This document shows, piece after piece, positions 1 through 11,479 of a DNA stretch of 64,000 bases (positions are counted from its first letter, which is position 1; the number at the start of each line of letters is the position of its first letter). The notes under the pieces are model-generated. The model was not told where the DNA came from. It was given only the letters and a program-made list of their open reading frames with translations, and ran no database searches. The position numbers were made by a program, and so were the translations under genes. The stretch covers positions 1,253,501-1,317,500 of the forward strand of contig JASJOG010000010.1 in assembly GCA_030142905.1 (NCBI GenBank), read 5' to 3'. The DNA is from Heliopora coerulea (taxonomy: Eukaryota; Cnidaria; Anthozoa; Scleralcyonacea; Helioporidae).

Positions 1-888
1 TTCAAGTTGAAACAGGCACACTGAAACAGGACCTTCACCATCTGAGACCATGTCACTATACAAAGGAAAAGTTTGAAAAAAACAGCCCATAAAAAAACTT
101 TATACTCTGAATTTTCCTAGTATCAATATTAAACAGGGTTCGTAAGGATGAAAGATCACAAAATTCCGGGAGTTTTCCAGGGTAGCAACGCTAACTTTTC
201 CAGGATCCAACCCCTGGTTTTCTTCTTTGGCATAAAGGACAAGAATGTACTCTTCCTTATGGCAACAGTACAACATCATTTTGTTGGTTTCAATATAAGA
301 ATTAAGCAATAATGAATTCACCACTCGATTCAATTTGGATTCGACAGAAAAGCAAGGACGAAAGCTAACAAATCTATTTTGTGTATGAAAAAAGGAACTT
401 TTGTGAATGTACGTATTGGCAGCTCTGGATTATCCAGTTTCAAATTCTTTACAAAATTCCAGGAGGATTCCAGGAGAATTACAGGAGTACCCAGAAAACA
501 GCTGTTTTTCCAGGAGTTTTCCTGGGCCCTGGAAAGAACCGTATTAAGGGCTGAAAGCGACGGAGGTGCCGGTGAACACAAGCTAAATTCTACTCGAAAA
601 AATCGTTTATACATTACCAAACTTATAAAAAAGTAATCGCTTACCTCCTCTTCAACAGATTCAGAAATGTAATGAAAATCGTCCTCCTACTTTTCCAAAT
701 ACAGTAGTTTTAGTGAGCCAACTTTGGTTTTCGCCATATTGTTTGTAGTTGAAATGCGCTGAGTATACCCTCCAAGAACATGGCGGATGCGGACATGCGC
801 AGTTAAAAAGGTGGGACAAGTTTCCTCGCGAGTAGGACTTCTGGTTAATTCTTTATTCTGTGCGGGCGACGTTAGTAGCGACGTCAGT
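1..888. other. no gene recognised upstream of first exon
   Basis: Short ORFs occur on both strands, but none has a recognisable domain or a convincing splice context. The stretch just before 889 presumably holds the promoter and 5' UTR of the receptor-like gene. I see no clear TATA box or other element. Confidence 0.4.
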
Positions 889-1084
889 ATGCAGCTGTTC
901 AAGCTAATTTTTCTCTTATCCTTATTCGTTTTGCTTTTGATGAAGGAAATTTCTCAGAAGTGTAATGCTCTTCGTCTGTGTTCCGTTCGAGCAACATTAA
1001 ATACCTACTTGGAAATGGGAGAAGACGGAAGCCTTAAGTGTGTGTGTTTGAATGGTTATTACGGTAGAAACTGCCTGTTTAAAG
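889..1084 (+). CDS. exon 1: signal peptide and EGF-like cysteines
   Basis: The start is the ATG at 889, chosen because a hydrophobic signal peptide follows at once (MQLFKLIFLLSLFVLLL). After it come cysteines spaced like the second half of an EGF domain (CVCLNGYYGRNC, residues about 55-66). The exon ends in AAAG before GTAAGC at 1085, phase 1. The upstream in-frame Met at 787 would bury the signal peptide and is less likely. Confidence 0.72.
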
Positions 1085-4000
1085 GTAAGCTTTTCCATAT
1101 TAGAGTGTGTTTGTTTCTCAACTCCCAAGCGGTAAAATACGTATGTGAAAGAAGTGCATTATTTAATTAAGAACTTTTAACAAGAAATTGAATGTGAATA
1201 TTAGACGGACAGATATTCACTATACATTGATCTGTTGTTTTATTTTTGGAAAAAAAATAACAAACATAAAGGTTTTGGGATTAAAATTTGACGAGCTTTC
1301 GAGAGGTGGAAAATTATCAACGAGGATGACATGATTTATTTTTGTACTGTCTTGTGTAACTAAATAAAGATGAAATGTTAATTGAAAATCTCGAAAAACA
1401 GTACATAAAGATGTTTGTACTGTAGGACGGATTATGACGTCATATAACTTGCGTGGACCAGTAACGACCTGTGCAGTTGCTTAGAGAAGTCACTTGCGTG
1501 AAGTAATGCCTTGGGCTTTGTGCACGTGGGCAAATGTTTCAGTTTCGTTTACGTGGGTAAAGAAATTCCCGTATCTTTTGACGCGTGTCTAAAGGATTCC
1601 CACAGACTTTGTACGCTTAAGAACGCTCAGTGACTCCGACCGGGCGCAAGATGGGAGAATAAGGCGAATGAAGGCCATGCTTACTCTGAACGTTCATTGC
1701 CTCTGATGTTTTTAACCTAGGCCAACGTATTTCTTTGGTGTAGAGGTGATAAGTCCGAACTGTAATTCCAACCATTCGAAAAGCCATGCTGAACAGTTTA
1801 TTGTCATTCCAAGATCTTTATCTGCTTTTATTTTTCCGCAAACATTCCTTGATACTATTTCAGAATCATCCTCAGGGTATTATGAAATGATAATTGTGAA
1901 TGGTTAATTATGAAATTATCATTCCTTGATACGCTGCAGTATTTCAACATAAAACCTGAGAAGTCCCTCCCAGGGAATGCTCCCGGTCGATACTCTTACG
2001 GTGGCTCCATACAGTTTTCTGCAGAATTCAAAATATAAATTTGAAATCGAAAAACAAGCATTTCAATATTACGCAAGAGGGAAAATATTAGTTGTCATCG
2101 AAATTCGGGCTAAGAAACAAAAGCAACAAGATAATGAACTCCAATGGTACCCAATAACAAGAGTAGCATTTCAGTATCAATCTAATTAATGCAGTATTAA
2201 ATACCAGTAAATCTATTTTCTAGTGGAGTGACTAATCCAAAAAAGGAAAAAAAACTTTCCGGTAAAACAAAAAAGATAAAAATTCTGCCTAAAATATATT
2301 TTTAAAATTTAGCTATTGCTTACACATTCCTTAGTAAACGTATACAACAATTAGTACAGAAAATTGGAGAAATTGCATATATTACATTAGTATTGCAAAC
2401 TCTCGGGCACCCTTTTTCCATTACAGTCTCATATTCTCACATTGCTTTTCTGTGTGTCATATCAGATTTGACTTTTCTTCCTTAATAATGGTATGGATAT
2501 ATTGGGTTCTCAAATTTAGAGATTCATTTTTTAAGTCAAGTTTATTTAATTTCTTCCGACCAAGAAATTCCGTGTACGGAGAAAACGTTGACTACATAAC
2601 GTAATTTTCTGTAAATTAAGTGTATAAAAATGCAATGTCAAACCTCTGTAAGTAATCAAGGATTGCATTTGAGCGTACAAACCGATAAGACGTGATAACC
2701 GTTGATCAGACTTTAATGAAACACGGTCTACGAGATGAAACTGTTTTCTATCTTCGTGAACGCAAAAATAGTCAATACCTTCGTATTTTTCATTATGTTG
2801 CAATTATCCTAAAACTGTTTTCATTTTGCTAAAGATACAATATGAATTGCATAAAGCAACTTTCTCAATAATTATTAAGTCGATAAAAATGAAGCCACGC
2901 ACTTTTGTCAGTGATTAATGATTGTACTTGATCGTGCAAGGCTAGTAAGACGTCATAATTATTAATCAGTGTCTGGTGGGAAAAGATATCCACAAGACAG
3001 AACAACTTTCTCTGTTTGTGAAGGTAAAAATAGTTAATACTTTCGTATCTTTCCATATGTTTCAAGGATCCTAAGTGAATCTAAAACTGTTTTGACTTTG
3101 TTACAGATACAATATGGTGTTTCCTTTGCTTCCTATTTAGAGCGACTAATTAGAATTTATGTTCTTAATACTCACGCTCTCAAGCTGTTCACTCAGAAAA
3201 ACAAGGACTCAGATCTGCTTCTTTGTAGCTCAATGGTTAGAGCGTCTCACCGGCGATCAGAAGGTTATAAGGGTTCGATTCCCGTCAGGGACTCAGAAAG
3301 TTTTTCTGAGAGAACAGCTTGAGAGCGTGGGTATTAAGAACATAATTACCAAGCTACCACAATTACATCATTAATTAGAATTTAGTTTAATTGGGAACCC
3401 TTGAGATTTTCAGTAACCTTTATCAATTACTAACTGAAATTTGATGATTGTCACGTCGACCCAAAATGTTATATTTTCCCTAGGACAACGAAATTTCACT
3501 TTAAATCTGAATGCAAATTGGCATCCTAATAGTTCTTCTATGATTGAATGGAAAACTGACCACAATAAAGAAAGCATTAAGGCATATAGTCTAAAGTTGC
3601 GCCGTGTTCATTGTTCTGAAGAAGGAATGGTGTTCACTAAATGGCGTAAGGTTACCTTTAAAAGCGTTAATCTTAATCGGACTCCCTACAAGCCAATGAA
3701 GACTCACGTTTACCACATTCTGCTTTCCAACGAATCTTCGTACGAAATAAATTTGACAATTTGGTCTTTGTTAGGAAAAGTAACCTCGGTTTCCGTTTTT
3801 TTGGACTCACCCTCGCTTCGTTCACCAGGTAAGGCCACACACTGTAGCTAACCAGCTATAAACCGTAAATAAAACTGTAAACGCAAACAGGCATCATGAA
3901 ATGTAAATTTTAAGCTGTCTCGAATATTCTGTTAGAAATACCCTCCACGAGTTCTGATCCCACGTAAGTATGCTCACACAGTACTGAACTTTATACCAAC

Positions 4001-7000
4001 TCAAGGGTGGAGACAGCCCCCAAAAATAGGGGGGGGCTAATGGCTATTGGATTTAACTTAGCACAGAAGGTAAATAACTTACAGAAGCGTTTTTGCAGGA
4101 TATTGTTCCAACAAATGTTGTAAAGCTGTACGGTTTTCATAAATTTTAGGAAACCTTTTTGATTTTTAAATCATACAATCGCATGTCTACGTATCTTACA
4201 ATAACTTTTTTTTTTATAAAGCTTTGAAATAGAACAGAAACTCACACAAAAAACGATGACGGAGGCCCTAAGTGTACTACTACATGCACGTTTTAAACAT
4301 TAAAATGTCCAAAGCAATTAATCCTTTCATCATACAAATCCACAAATTCTTTTTCCTTTTTTTCCCTTTTATCTTTTCTTTTTTTTGTCTGGTGGAGACC
4401 ATATGATGAACAAAGTACGCTGTCTGTTTTGCCATTGAGCTTTTGTTTATGAGGAAAACCACACAAAACACGTGTTTTCTGATGGCTGGTAAATACTAGC
4501 ACGAACATTTTGGGACATATCCATAGTTGCTTCTCCACAGTTTTAGTTTTATTGATCAATTATTACATTTTAGTCGGGGACTTTTTTTTCTACTTGATGT
4601 TACACCACATTTCCTCCAGATGTCAAGATTCGTTAAATATGAAAGTACAAATTTTGGGTTTTTCGGCTGAAATAGGGGGGCTCTGTCCCTCAACTTTAAA
4701 AGTGGGGGGTGGCTCAAGTCCCCCTTGCCCCCTATATCTCCGCCCCTGCAACTTGACTGAGGGTCCCCAAAACCTATGTTTCAGGCTAACATGTCCGCTA
4801 AAATAATGGCAGTAGCGACGTCAGGACACGGTCCTATTTTTCATAGTAGTTATTGTTGGCCATTTCATAGGTGTTCATAATTGCACTGTAGAGTTTCTTG
4901 GGAACGATTTCATGTAATCACTTACATGTAACGAGCTACATAACAACACGACTCATTCACCTTTCACAGACCTCTCACACCCACGTGAAAATTCATTTAA
5001 AATTTATTCAATGATAATCACTGTATATTCTTGTTTTTTCATCCATTCACCCTGAATTTAATCACACTCATAAATTCTATACAAAATTTTTCATAAACAA
5101 TTTTGATTCGGGGATTGTACAAGACGTCATGTGGGCCGAATTTTTATAAACGAAGAAATTTTTAACTTTTGTTGGATGTTGTACCAAAGTTGTCCCAGGG
5201 TCTTTGTCTTCTGATTCTAAAAGGACTCAACGTAAACCACCAATATATGAGTCGTCATGCAAGTTCTTATGTGCACCTTATCGCTGAAATCGCTCAATTA
5301 AGTATCTTTGCTTAACTTCCACATCGACATACAATTCTAAATATTGAATGTTGTTAATCACCAAATACTTCTAAACGCATTAATTTTAGGTTTCAATAAC
5401 ATCACTTCGTTATTTGTAAACAAATCTTCTCGGCCGGGTGTTTCGATCTTAAAAAATGCTCAGGCGTTTGAGTGGAGTCCTTGGAGCAGATGTAAAAGTG
5501 AATCTGACTATGAGAATGGAACTCAATCCGGGAAAACGTTATGCAAAGGAGAGACCTGTCATAGAGGCCTGGTGGAAAGTAAACCTTGCCAACGTAACAA
5601 CTGTCCAGGTAATGAAAGTTACTATGAGCATATCAAGCGCTATTTCTTCGATTCCATTCTCTCTTTTTAGCTATAACGTCAACTTACTATTGACATGGAC
5701 ATCCACTAACAAGTGGAACGTCTTTTTAGTGACTGTTTGTGTTCCCTGTGCAATACACGACCTTTCAATATTCTCTGATATATATTTAAGTATGTGTAAA
5801 TTGCATTGGATATGAAAGTGTTCGGTTGGTGAACTTGATCAATTCCACAACAAATTGCGGATCAGTGAATTACGAATTACAATTCTTGTACTTTTTGTTT
5901 TTAATACGTCGCTTTTTTCATATTACTGAAATATTAGATGATGAAGGTCCTAGGTGCTTTCAGCATGGTGTCATGGTTGGAGCTAATGGAGGCAGTCTTG
6001 GTACTCTTGTTCTCGTCGCTTATATTTATGTTTTGATAAGGTGAGCAGTTTTATTCAGAGGTCACCGCATCTGTATTTTGTGTGTTGGTGAGATAAGACT
6101 TTTTTGGTTTTGCTCTTCTATGATGCCCTCGAATTTCGGATGACCGGTGCATAATCCACCCGGCCACATGTAACCCTCGGAGGTCTAATTTGTCGGAAGC
6201 GTTTGTTCTGTTTAAAATTTATCACAAAAAAAAACTTGAAGATTTAGGGATAAATCAATAAAAAAGTGGATCTCGTGTCCATTATTTTTAAGTGCACATG
6301 CTATCCTTATTCCTTAAGGATTTTGTCAGAAATTTATTCAATGTGTTGCATTAGATTTTGGCCATCTTCCTGATAAGATTTTGTTTTCTGTTTACTTCTT
6401 TTTCGAGGGATTTTTATTTGATGCTTCAATTGGTGTATTTTGGTAAGGCTAAAGTACTGTATCTGGATCTCTGTGACAATAAAGTGGCGAGATACTGAAG
6501 GCTGACGTTGTTTCGGGTTTTCCACACCTTACCACTCAATCTTTCTGCCCGTATTCACAGAGCGCGGAACAAACAAATGCATTGTTGTTTCTTTTTTCCT
6601 AAAAGCGGCTCTAACCATTCCTAAATATTAATAAGATCCCTGTGGTGCGAACCCTCAAATATCGCCGATGATGAGGTCTGACCCGTTGCCCGCAGAGGTT
6701 GTGCAAAGTTGTTTTATGCGTTCAAATCTACCTCATTAACAAACTAAGCTTTTCCTTCTTTCCTTTCCTTACATTTCCTGCCTTGTTTTTCCCCATCCCT
6801 TTGCTAGGTTAATTCCTTAATCATCATCTCCATTCATTTGTTTTCCTCTCCTTTTCTCCCTGTCCCTTGTAGTCATTTGCTTCACTTTCTTCTCCTCTAT
6901 TTATCTTTTTCTTCTAAACTGGCTTTCCCTGATTTTCATCTAGACAATGCAGAATCAGACAAATTTGATCCACCGTACGTTCCGATTCCGTTCATGTGGA

Positions 7001-7199
7001 TAACCTCACCCTCACTGAAAACCAACCTAGCTCCAATGTCGACTTACAACACATCCTAGGAAGTTCTAACCCAACCACCTCAAAGACTTCGTCTGTTGCG
7101 CCGATACGAAATGAAAATGAGCTATCGCCGATATCTCGCCGCGGCAGTGGTACTGTAGTAATTTACATTCCCGAGGACAAAAGTATTCGTGATACTTGA
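889..7199 (+). CDS. receptor-like membrane protein (EGF-like, FN3-like, TSP1, TM), whole gene
   Basis: Predicted single-pass membrane protein built from exons 889-1084, 3484-3828, 5390-5608, 5938-6040 and a last exon starting at 6944 or 7031. All internal junctions are GT-AG, and the phases fit (1, 1, 1, 2). The FN3-like and TSP1 exons are both phase 1-1, as is usual for shuffled extracellular modules. The order is signal peptide, EGF-like cysteines, FN3-like sandwich, thrombospondin type 1 repeat, transmembrane segment and short tail. Extracellular NxS/T sites are frequent, which fits secretion. The role is unknown; adhesion or guidance-type receptors carry this mix of domains. Joining exon 4 to 6944 gives a stop at 6966-6968. 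Joining to the alternative acceptor before 7031 skips that stop and ends at TGA 7197-7199. Which is used cannot be settled from the sequence. Confidence 0.65.
2606..3117. repeat. two diverged tandem repeat units in intron 1
   Basis: Two units of roughly 240-260 bp, about 2606-2842 and 2872-3117, follow each other in the same direction and line up over most of their length. Shared words include AAAAATAGT, ATACTTTCGTAT-like blocks and CTAAAACTGTTTT, and both end near AGATACAATATG. The minus-strand translations also look alike, but no known protein is suggested. The tRNA-like TIR element at 3157 follows 40 bp after the second unit. Confidence 0.6.
3157..3345 (+). mobile_element. 189-bp TIR element with tRNA-like core
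   Basis: Terminal inverted repeats of about 46 bp (3157-3202 and 3300-3345) differ at only a few positions; they begin TTATGTTCTTAATAC. Between them lies a tRNA-like sequence, about 3223-3297, with a Pol III A box (TAGCTCAATGG) and B box (GGTTCGATTCC). D-arm and T-arm pairing is good and six of seven acceptor pairs form. It is therefore a non-autonomous element combining MITE-type ends with a SINE-type interior. Relatives lie near 16.1, 16.4, 39.6, 41.2, 41.4 and 61.5 kb. Confidence 0.75.
3484..3828 (+). CDS. exon 2: FN3-like extracellular domain
   Basis: An open 345-bp exon between TTTTCCCTAG and GTAAGG, phase 1 at both ends. The protein has an early Trp (IEWKT), a central YSLKLRR strand, and a late SSYEINLTIWSLLGKVTSVSVFL stretch in two strands, the usual layout of a fibronectin type III fold. 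At least three NxS/T sites are present. The FN3 call rests on pattern, not on a search; another beta-sandwich fold is possible. Confidence 0.7.
4002..4750. mobile_element. possible non-autonomous TIR element with G/C-run ends
   Basis: The left end reads CAAGGGTGGAGACAGCCCCC. The right end, reversed, reads AGGGGCGGAGATATAGGGGG. Both run into C/G-rich tracts. The interior has no transposase and is otherwise featureless. The ends are diverged, so the boundaries are approximate. Confidence 0.35.
5390..5608 (+). CDS. exon 3: thrombospondin type 1 repeat
   Basis: A 219-bp exon, phase 1-1, between TAATTTTAG and GTAATG. The second half contains a TSP1 signature: FEWSPWSRC, then cysteines in LCKGETC, SKPC and RNNC. 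WxxW supports C-mannosylation and the cysteines would form three disulfides. NIT, NKS and NGT glycosylation sites flank it. The domain is slightly short because the usual Gly-rich CGGG segment is replaced by a Ser/Asn-rich stretch. Confidence 0.8.
5938..6040 (+). CDS. exon 4: transmembrane segment
   Basis: This exon lies between ATATTAG and GTGAGC, phase 1 in and phase 2 out. It encodes a short juxtamembrane stretch (DDEGPRCFQHG) and a hydrophobic segment (SLGTLVLVAYIYVLIR) that ends in Arg, as at a cytoplasmic boundary. The segment is only about 17 residues, a little short for a membrane span. Confidence 0.65.
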
Positions 7200-7747
7200 A
7201 ACCAAGACAACCGTTCAGTGCTGCAGCTTGTTGCGGAAACACAGTTATGTTCGACTTCCAAAGACATAGCAGCTGCATTATATCTGCCATCTTTTGCGAC
7301 GATTACAATCGAAGAAAACAAATATTAAGATGAGATTGCGATCCCAGGGGTTACTCAGAAACCCATTGGAAGAAATGAAGTGATTCTGAATCAACCTGTC
7401 GAAAAATCAGCAACTACTGTAGAAATGAAGCAAAATACTTCACATGTTGTTAGGATTGAGCCAGACTCAACGAAGACCTCATCGCAGTCTAAAATGCCTC
7501 AACACTCTGCGTTAAATGACGCGGCAATCACGAATGGATCCTTATTTACCTCCCCACAAGCTTCTAGTACCACGACCCTCATAAATAAAGTTGATCAAGT
7601 TGACGACACCACACATGAAACACCCACTAACGAAAAATTGCCAGTTTCATCATCGTCCACATTCGATGATTCCTCTGGATCTTCAACCTCGGTAGCTGAA
7701 GCTTCACAAGCAGTTATAGTAACGATTGGGGGTGGTCACCAAGCGTA
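6944..7747 (+). pseudogene. last exon / cytoplasmic-tail frame with three in-frame stops
   Basis: From the acceptor at 6943 the phase expected from exon 4 gives a single reading frame to the TAA at 7746. It is interrupted by TGA 6966-6968, TGA 7197-7199 and TAA 7326-7328. Between the stops the frame is open for long runs (about 76, 42 and 139 codons). It encodes a Ser/Thr/Asn/Gln-rich, probably disordered tail that ends in IGGGHQA. Either the tail was lost recently and is now decaying 3' UTR, or short introns or assembly errors hide a longer tail. I could not find an intron that removes the stops and keeps frame. Confidence 0.5.
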
Positions 7748-7960
7748 AACGGAACCTACATCACAATCATTAAGACTGAAAAAGTAATATAAAATTTGTC
7801 GATCTCCGGTATCACAGTAGGTTATTAAACTGTCTAACCTCCTCTTTCTTTGCGGCAAACGTTTTTCAACATAGAATCATATGAACGTATAAAACCCACT
7901 GCTTTTAAACCGCATGTATGTCATGAAACCGTGATTAAAACGTTAAAATGTTGTTTGCAG

Positions 7961-8058
7961 TGTTGTTCTAGTGTTTTGGTTAACCGAGATTATGATTCTT
8001 TGGCCAACTTGAATGAAGAAGTAGTTGGAAGTGAACATTATCGTCAATTTATGCTTGG
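7961..8058 (+). CDS. possible orphan exon
   Basis: A 98-bp open segment sits between a good acceptor (GTTTGCAG) and donor (GGGTAAGAA). Only one frame is open; it encodes VNRDYDSLANLNEEVVG and then SEHYRQFMLG, with two tyrosines in acidic or polar context. Its phase does not fit exon 4 directly. It may belong to an alternative cytoplasmic tail of the upstream receptor, or to another gene. Confidence 0.35.
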
Positions 8059-9089
8059 GTAAGAATTTCAAATATATTTTGAAAAAATATAACTGAGTTG
8101 CAGGTTATATTTTTTCATGATAATAAATTACCAAAATGACGGCAACCTGATGAAGAGGTTTTTAAAAAAAAATTCTGGAAACTACAAAATTTAGGTCCTC
8201 TTTTTACCGTTAATTTAGAACTTCGGAAAACGTAGCATATCTCTTTGGACACAGCAATTTTTATTCCTTTTAAATACTCAACTACGGAGACTCGACCATT
8301 AATATTTTGTCTGAACACCTTTTTCTTGGTTGTGGTAGTTTTCGAAGGCAACCAAAACAAGAAATGAGGATTAAAGTCATGTAAATAATTGAAAGTGATG
8401 TACAACATTTTCCTCCCTGGCCGACCATCTGGGGCTCACTTTTTCTTTGTAAGTGACTGGAATAAAGCATTTCATTGTTAACGTTTTAGTTAGAGGACCA
8501 TTGTCCGCCATAGGATACTAGACTTACGTTCGGCAGGATACGAACCAATAGAAGTGGATTTCCTGGTTTTCTTGACGACGCGCAGGCGTTAATATTTTTT
8601 GAACAATTTTTTTTAATGTACAAACCACAAACGTGAGAGCTGGTATTAGTAAGTAAGTAAGTAAATAAGTAAGTAAGTAAGTAAGAACTTTATTTTGAGA
8701 GGGTAACACATAACAGTTTACACTGATGAACCAGTGGCACTTTATCTAAAAACAAATACAAAATATATAAAATACGCCTAGAATATTTTACAAATTTTAA
8801 AATTAGAGTACGAATTTAATAGGATAAAACATATAAATTAAATATAATTATATAGACAGCATTATATATGTAGCATTTGGCTAACTAAGAAGCATTTTGC
8901 AAGTGCGTTCTTGAAACAAGCAATGGAATCTTTTTTACGAATATCAATAGGGATACTATTTCACAGCTTTATGCTGCTAATTTGAAAAGTTTTGTCCCCT
9001 TCCGATTCTCTCTCTTGTAACAGTGACACCAGATTATGGTTTCCATGGCGGCTTGTCCTGTTGTGGAGATCTGCGTTTCTGGCTTAGAA

Positions 9090-9314
9090 CTACCTTATGT
9101 AGCTTGGATAGTCATTGTCATCCTTAATGCGCCTATATATTAAAGTACATTTCTGAATATTTGTTTCATTTTTAAGTGGCAACCATTTAAGCCGTTTAAA
9201 AAGGTTTGCATTCCTCTCTACAATGTGCGCATCCAAAATAACACTTTCGCTTTTGCAATTTATAAATACACTTAATGTTCTGACCCAACGGCGAGCTCCA
9301 TGCAGCCGATCCAT
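9090..9314 (-). pseudogene. LINE ORF2 C-terminal fragment
   Basis: The fragment encodes ANLFKRLKWLPLKNETNIQ, the conserved post-RT segment seen in CR1/L2-like ORF2 proteins. It is out of frame with the RT pieces upstream. Confidence 0.7.
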
Positions 9315-9429
9315 ATAGCATTATGGGCTTAATTAATGCATTGTAATACAGCTTACGTTCTTCCAGAGGCAAGTTACGCTTTATCTTCTTAAGTACTCCA
9401 ATCCTTTAAAACATTTTTTTACACACAGG

Positions 9430-10376
9430 TTAAAATTGAGCTAAAGGAGATGTCCTATTTTTGGCTTTCCAATCAGATATCTTAATTATGTCATGTTGCA
9501 GCCGCTGCTGAATTACAGGTAGATCTAAGTCGACCCCAGCAGAAGTACTCAACGTAGTGTCATCTGCAGAAATGTTTACAATCGATCGTGAGATTGGTTT
9601 GGAAAGATCATTAATAAAAATGGTAAATAATAATGGCCCCAAGACCGATCCCTGTGGGACACCTTGCGTGATCAACCTAGGTCCTGACTAAACTCCACTA
9701 ATGACAACTGATTGCCTTCTCCCCTTTCAAATCATCAGCAAGTAGCATAAGTTCTTTAGACTCCACACCGTAAGCCTCAAGCTTCGCAAGACGTCGAAAG
9801 CTTTTTTATAATCGACGAACAGAAACCCACTGACGCGATCGTTGTCCATATCTGAAAGCAACTGATTAACTAGACAGATGAGGACTGTCTCGGTGGAGTG
9901 TGATCTCCGGAACCCAGACTGCAGACTGTACAGCAGGTTGTTATCCCTCAAGTAACTATATAAGGCTTGCTGCATGTGCTTCTCAAACATGTTCGAAAGC
10001 AATGGCAGCAGATGGGCAATAATTGTCTTTGTCGCCTTTACTTCCTTGGCCTTTGTAAATAACAGTGATAAATTTCAAAAACACGAGAATACTTTTTAAA
10101 GACATGTCTTGCCGAAACATGTCTTTAAAAAGTACTCTCATATTTTTGAAATTTATAAATAATAGTGACCTCTGCAGATTTCCATGCTGAAAGGAAAGTA
10201 CTTGAATCAATGCAAGGATTTGTAAGTTGACTCAAAGGCAATGAGATTGCAGGGGCAGCAACTTTCAATATCTTTGCACCTAGTCCATCAGCTTCAGTAG
10301 CCTTGTGTAAAAGCATAAATTGCAACATGCCCTCAATCGTTTGTGGCTTGATGTGCGGGATAGTAAGCGGTGCCAT
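9430..10376 (-). pseudogene. LINE reverse transcriptase, frameshifted
   Basis: RT motifs are spread over four frames. They include an N-terminal block ending in SAEVTIIYK, the fingers/palm block with SLQSGFRRSHSTETVL and FLFVDYKKAFD, then VPQGSVLGPLLFTIFINDL. The catalytic box appears as SADDTTL, where FADD or YADD is usual. An 87-bp hairpin insertion at 10069-10155 splits the first block. Confidence 0.85.
10069..10155. mobile_element. 87-bp hairpin insertion inside the LINE
   Basis: Two 39-bp inverted arms (10069-10107 and 10117-10155) around a 9-bp centre are flanked by near-identical 13-bp direct repeats, TAAATAACAGTGA at 10056 and TAAATAATAGTGA at 10156. The direct repeat duplicates the RT codons for TIIYK/TVIYK, which proves insertion after the LINE had arrived. 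Confidence 0.7.
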
Positions 10377-10915
10377 GCTAAATAACCTCCTTAGATCCTT
10401 TATGCGCTGTAAAAAAGCCTTTGAAGTAGAACTGACTGTAGATTGCAGAGAAATTCTTGGGGCTGAGTCACAAAAAACAAGTTAAGCCGCTCTGCAATGT
10501 CAAGTGTGCTTGTGACCACTTCATCTCCTTCCTTAAACTGACTTATGGTAGAATGGTTGTTTACATGCTGTCTAGTTAGATTTTTAACAAGAACCCATTG
10601 CCCTTTTGGGTTATACTTATGTTTGGTGACTTGATGTTTGAAATATTGCTCTGTAGCACTTCTAATTAACTTGCAGATTTTATTTCTCGCTCGTTGAAAA
10701 ATAGCCCAATCATCAGGATTTCCAGAAATCCTAGCTTTCTTTAACGATATCCCGTTTCTTTATGTGATCACTGATCTCTGTAGTGAACCATTCAGGCTGG
10801 GCCCTGTTTTTACTCTTTTCTATTTTATTGGCATATGACTATCGAGGACATCAATAAATATTTTGCACGAGCTGTCAACAATATCGTCAGTATCCTGGAA
10901 AACAAAGTCTGTATC

Positions 10916-11443
10916 CTACGGGGCCTCGATAAGATCTTTTACAAATATCTGTTCATCAAGGTGTCTCGTGTCCCTATAGGCAAAGGCATTGCTCAGATTT
11001 TTGCTTTGGCTAGCATAGCCTTTGTATCGTCGGACCGCCATTGTTGGAAGGTGATCTGACATTCCAATTTCCTTTGTTTGCACGCATACCATTCTTTTCG
11101 GATGGCTTGTCCAGATGTGATCCAGACACGTTCCTGACACGGGTCTTGTAACGCCTTTCACAAGATCAATATTGAAATCTCCTAAAAGAATCATTTCCTT
11201 GTTCGACGAATATGCTTTTTCAATGTTCTTTACGATACCAGCGTTATCTTGAGTCGTAGAGGACGGTGGTCTATAGACACCAGCGATAAGAATTGATCGC
11301 TTTGACCTTAAAGGGCACACTTCAATCCAGAGCACTTCAGTATCGGTTTTCCTTAAATCTGAGCGAATTGTTGCATGAAGTTTGTCATTCACGTAAACTA
11401 TAATTCCTCCCCTTCGTTTGCCGACTCTGTCCTTTCTGAACAA
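10916..11443 (-). pseudogene. LINE APE-type endonuclease, N-terminally truncated
   Basis: 175 residues of an exonuclease-endonuclease-phosphatase fold: GGIIVYVNDKL, LIAGVYRPPSS, the LLGDFNIDL block, then LDHIWTSHP and the MSDHLPTMA block with the catalytic SDH. The N-terminal catalytic residues are missing because the element is truncated at about 11460. Confidence 0.85.
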
Positions 11444-11479
11444 GTCTTACCCTTGCACTTGGTAAAACGAGTCTGGTCT

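Larger units (their letters stand above)
8651..11460 (-). mobile_element. CR1/L2-like non-LTR retrotransposon, 5'-truncated and degenerate
   Basis: Read on the minus strand, the order is an APE-type endonuclease (11443-10916), reverse transcriptase pieces (10376-9430), a C-terminal piece (9314-9090), a 3' UTR and a tail of TTAC repeats at about 8651-8694. A short tandem repeat at the 3' end is typical of CR1/L2-type LINEs. Several frameshifts and a hairpin insertion break the ORF, so it is inactive. No clear target duplication was found. Confidence 0.85.

Noticed and set aside
2546..3065. Two similar minus-strand ORFs (85 and 66 residues) as a gene family
   Set aside because: The similarity follows from the DNA tandem duplication. 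The frames are short and have no known domain or splice sites.
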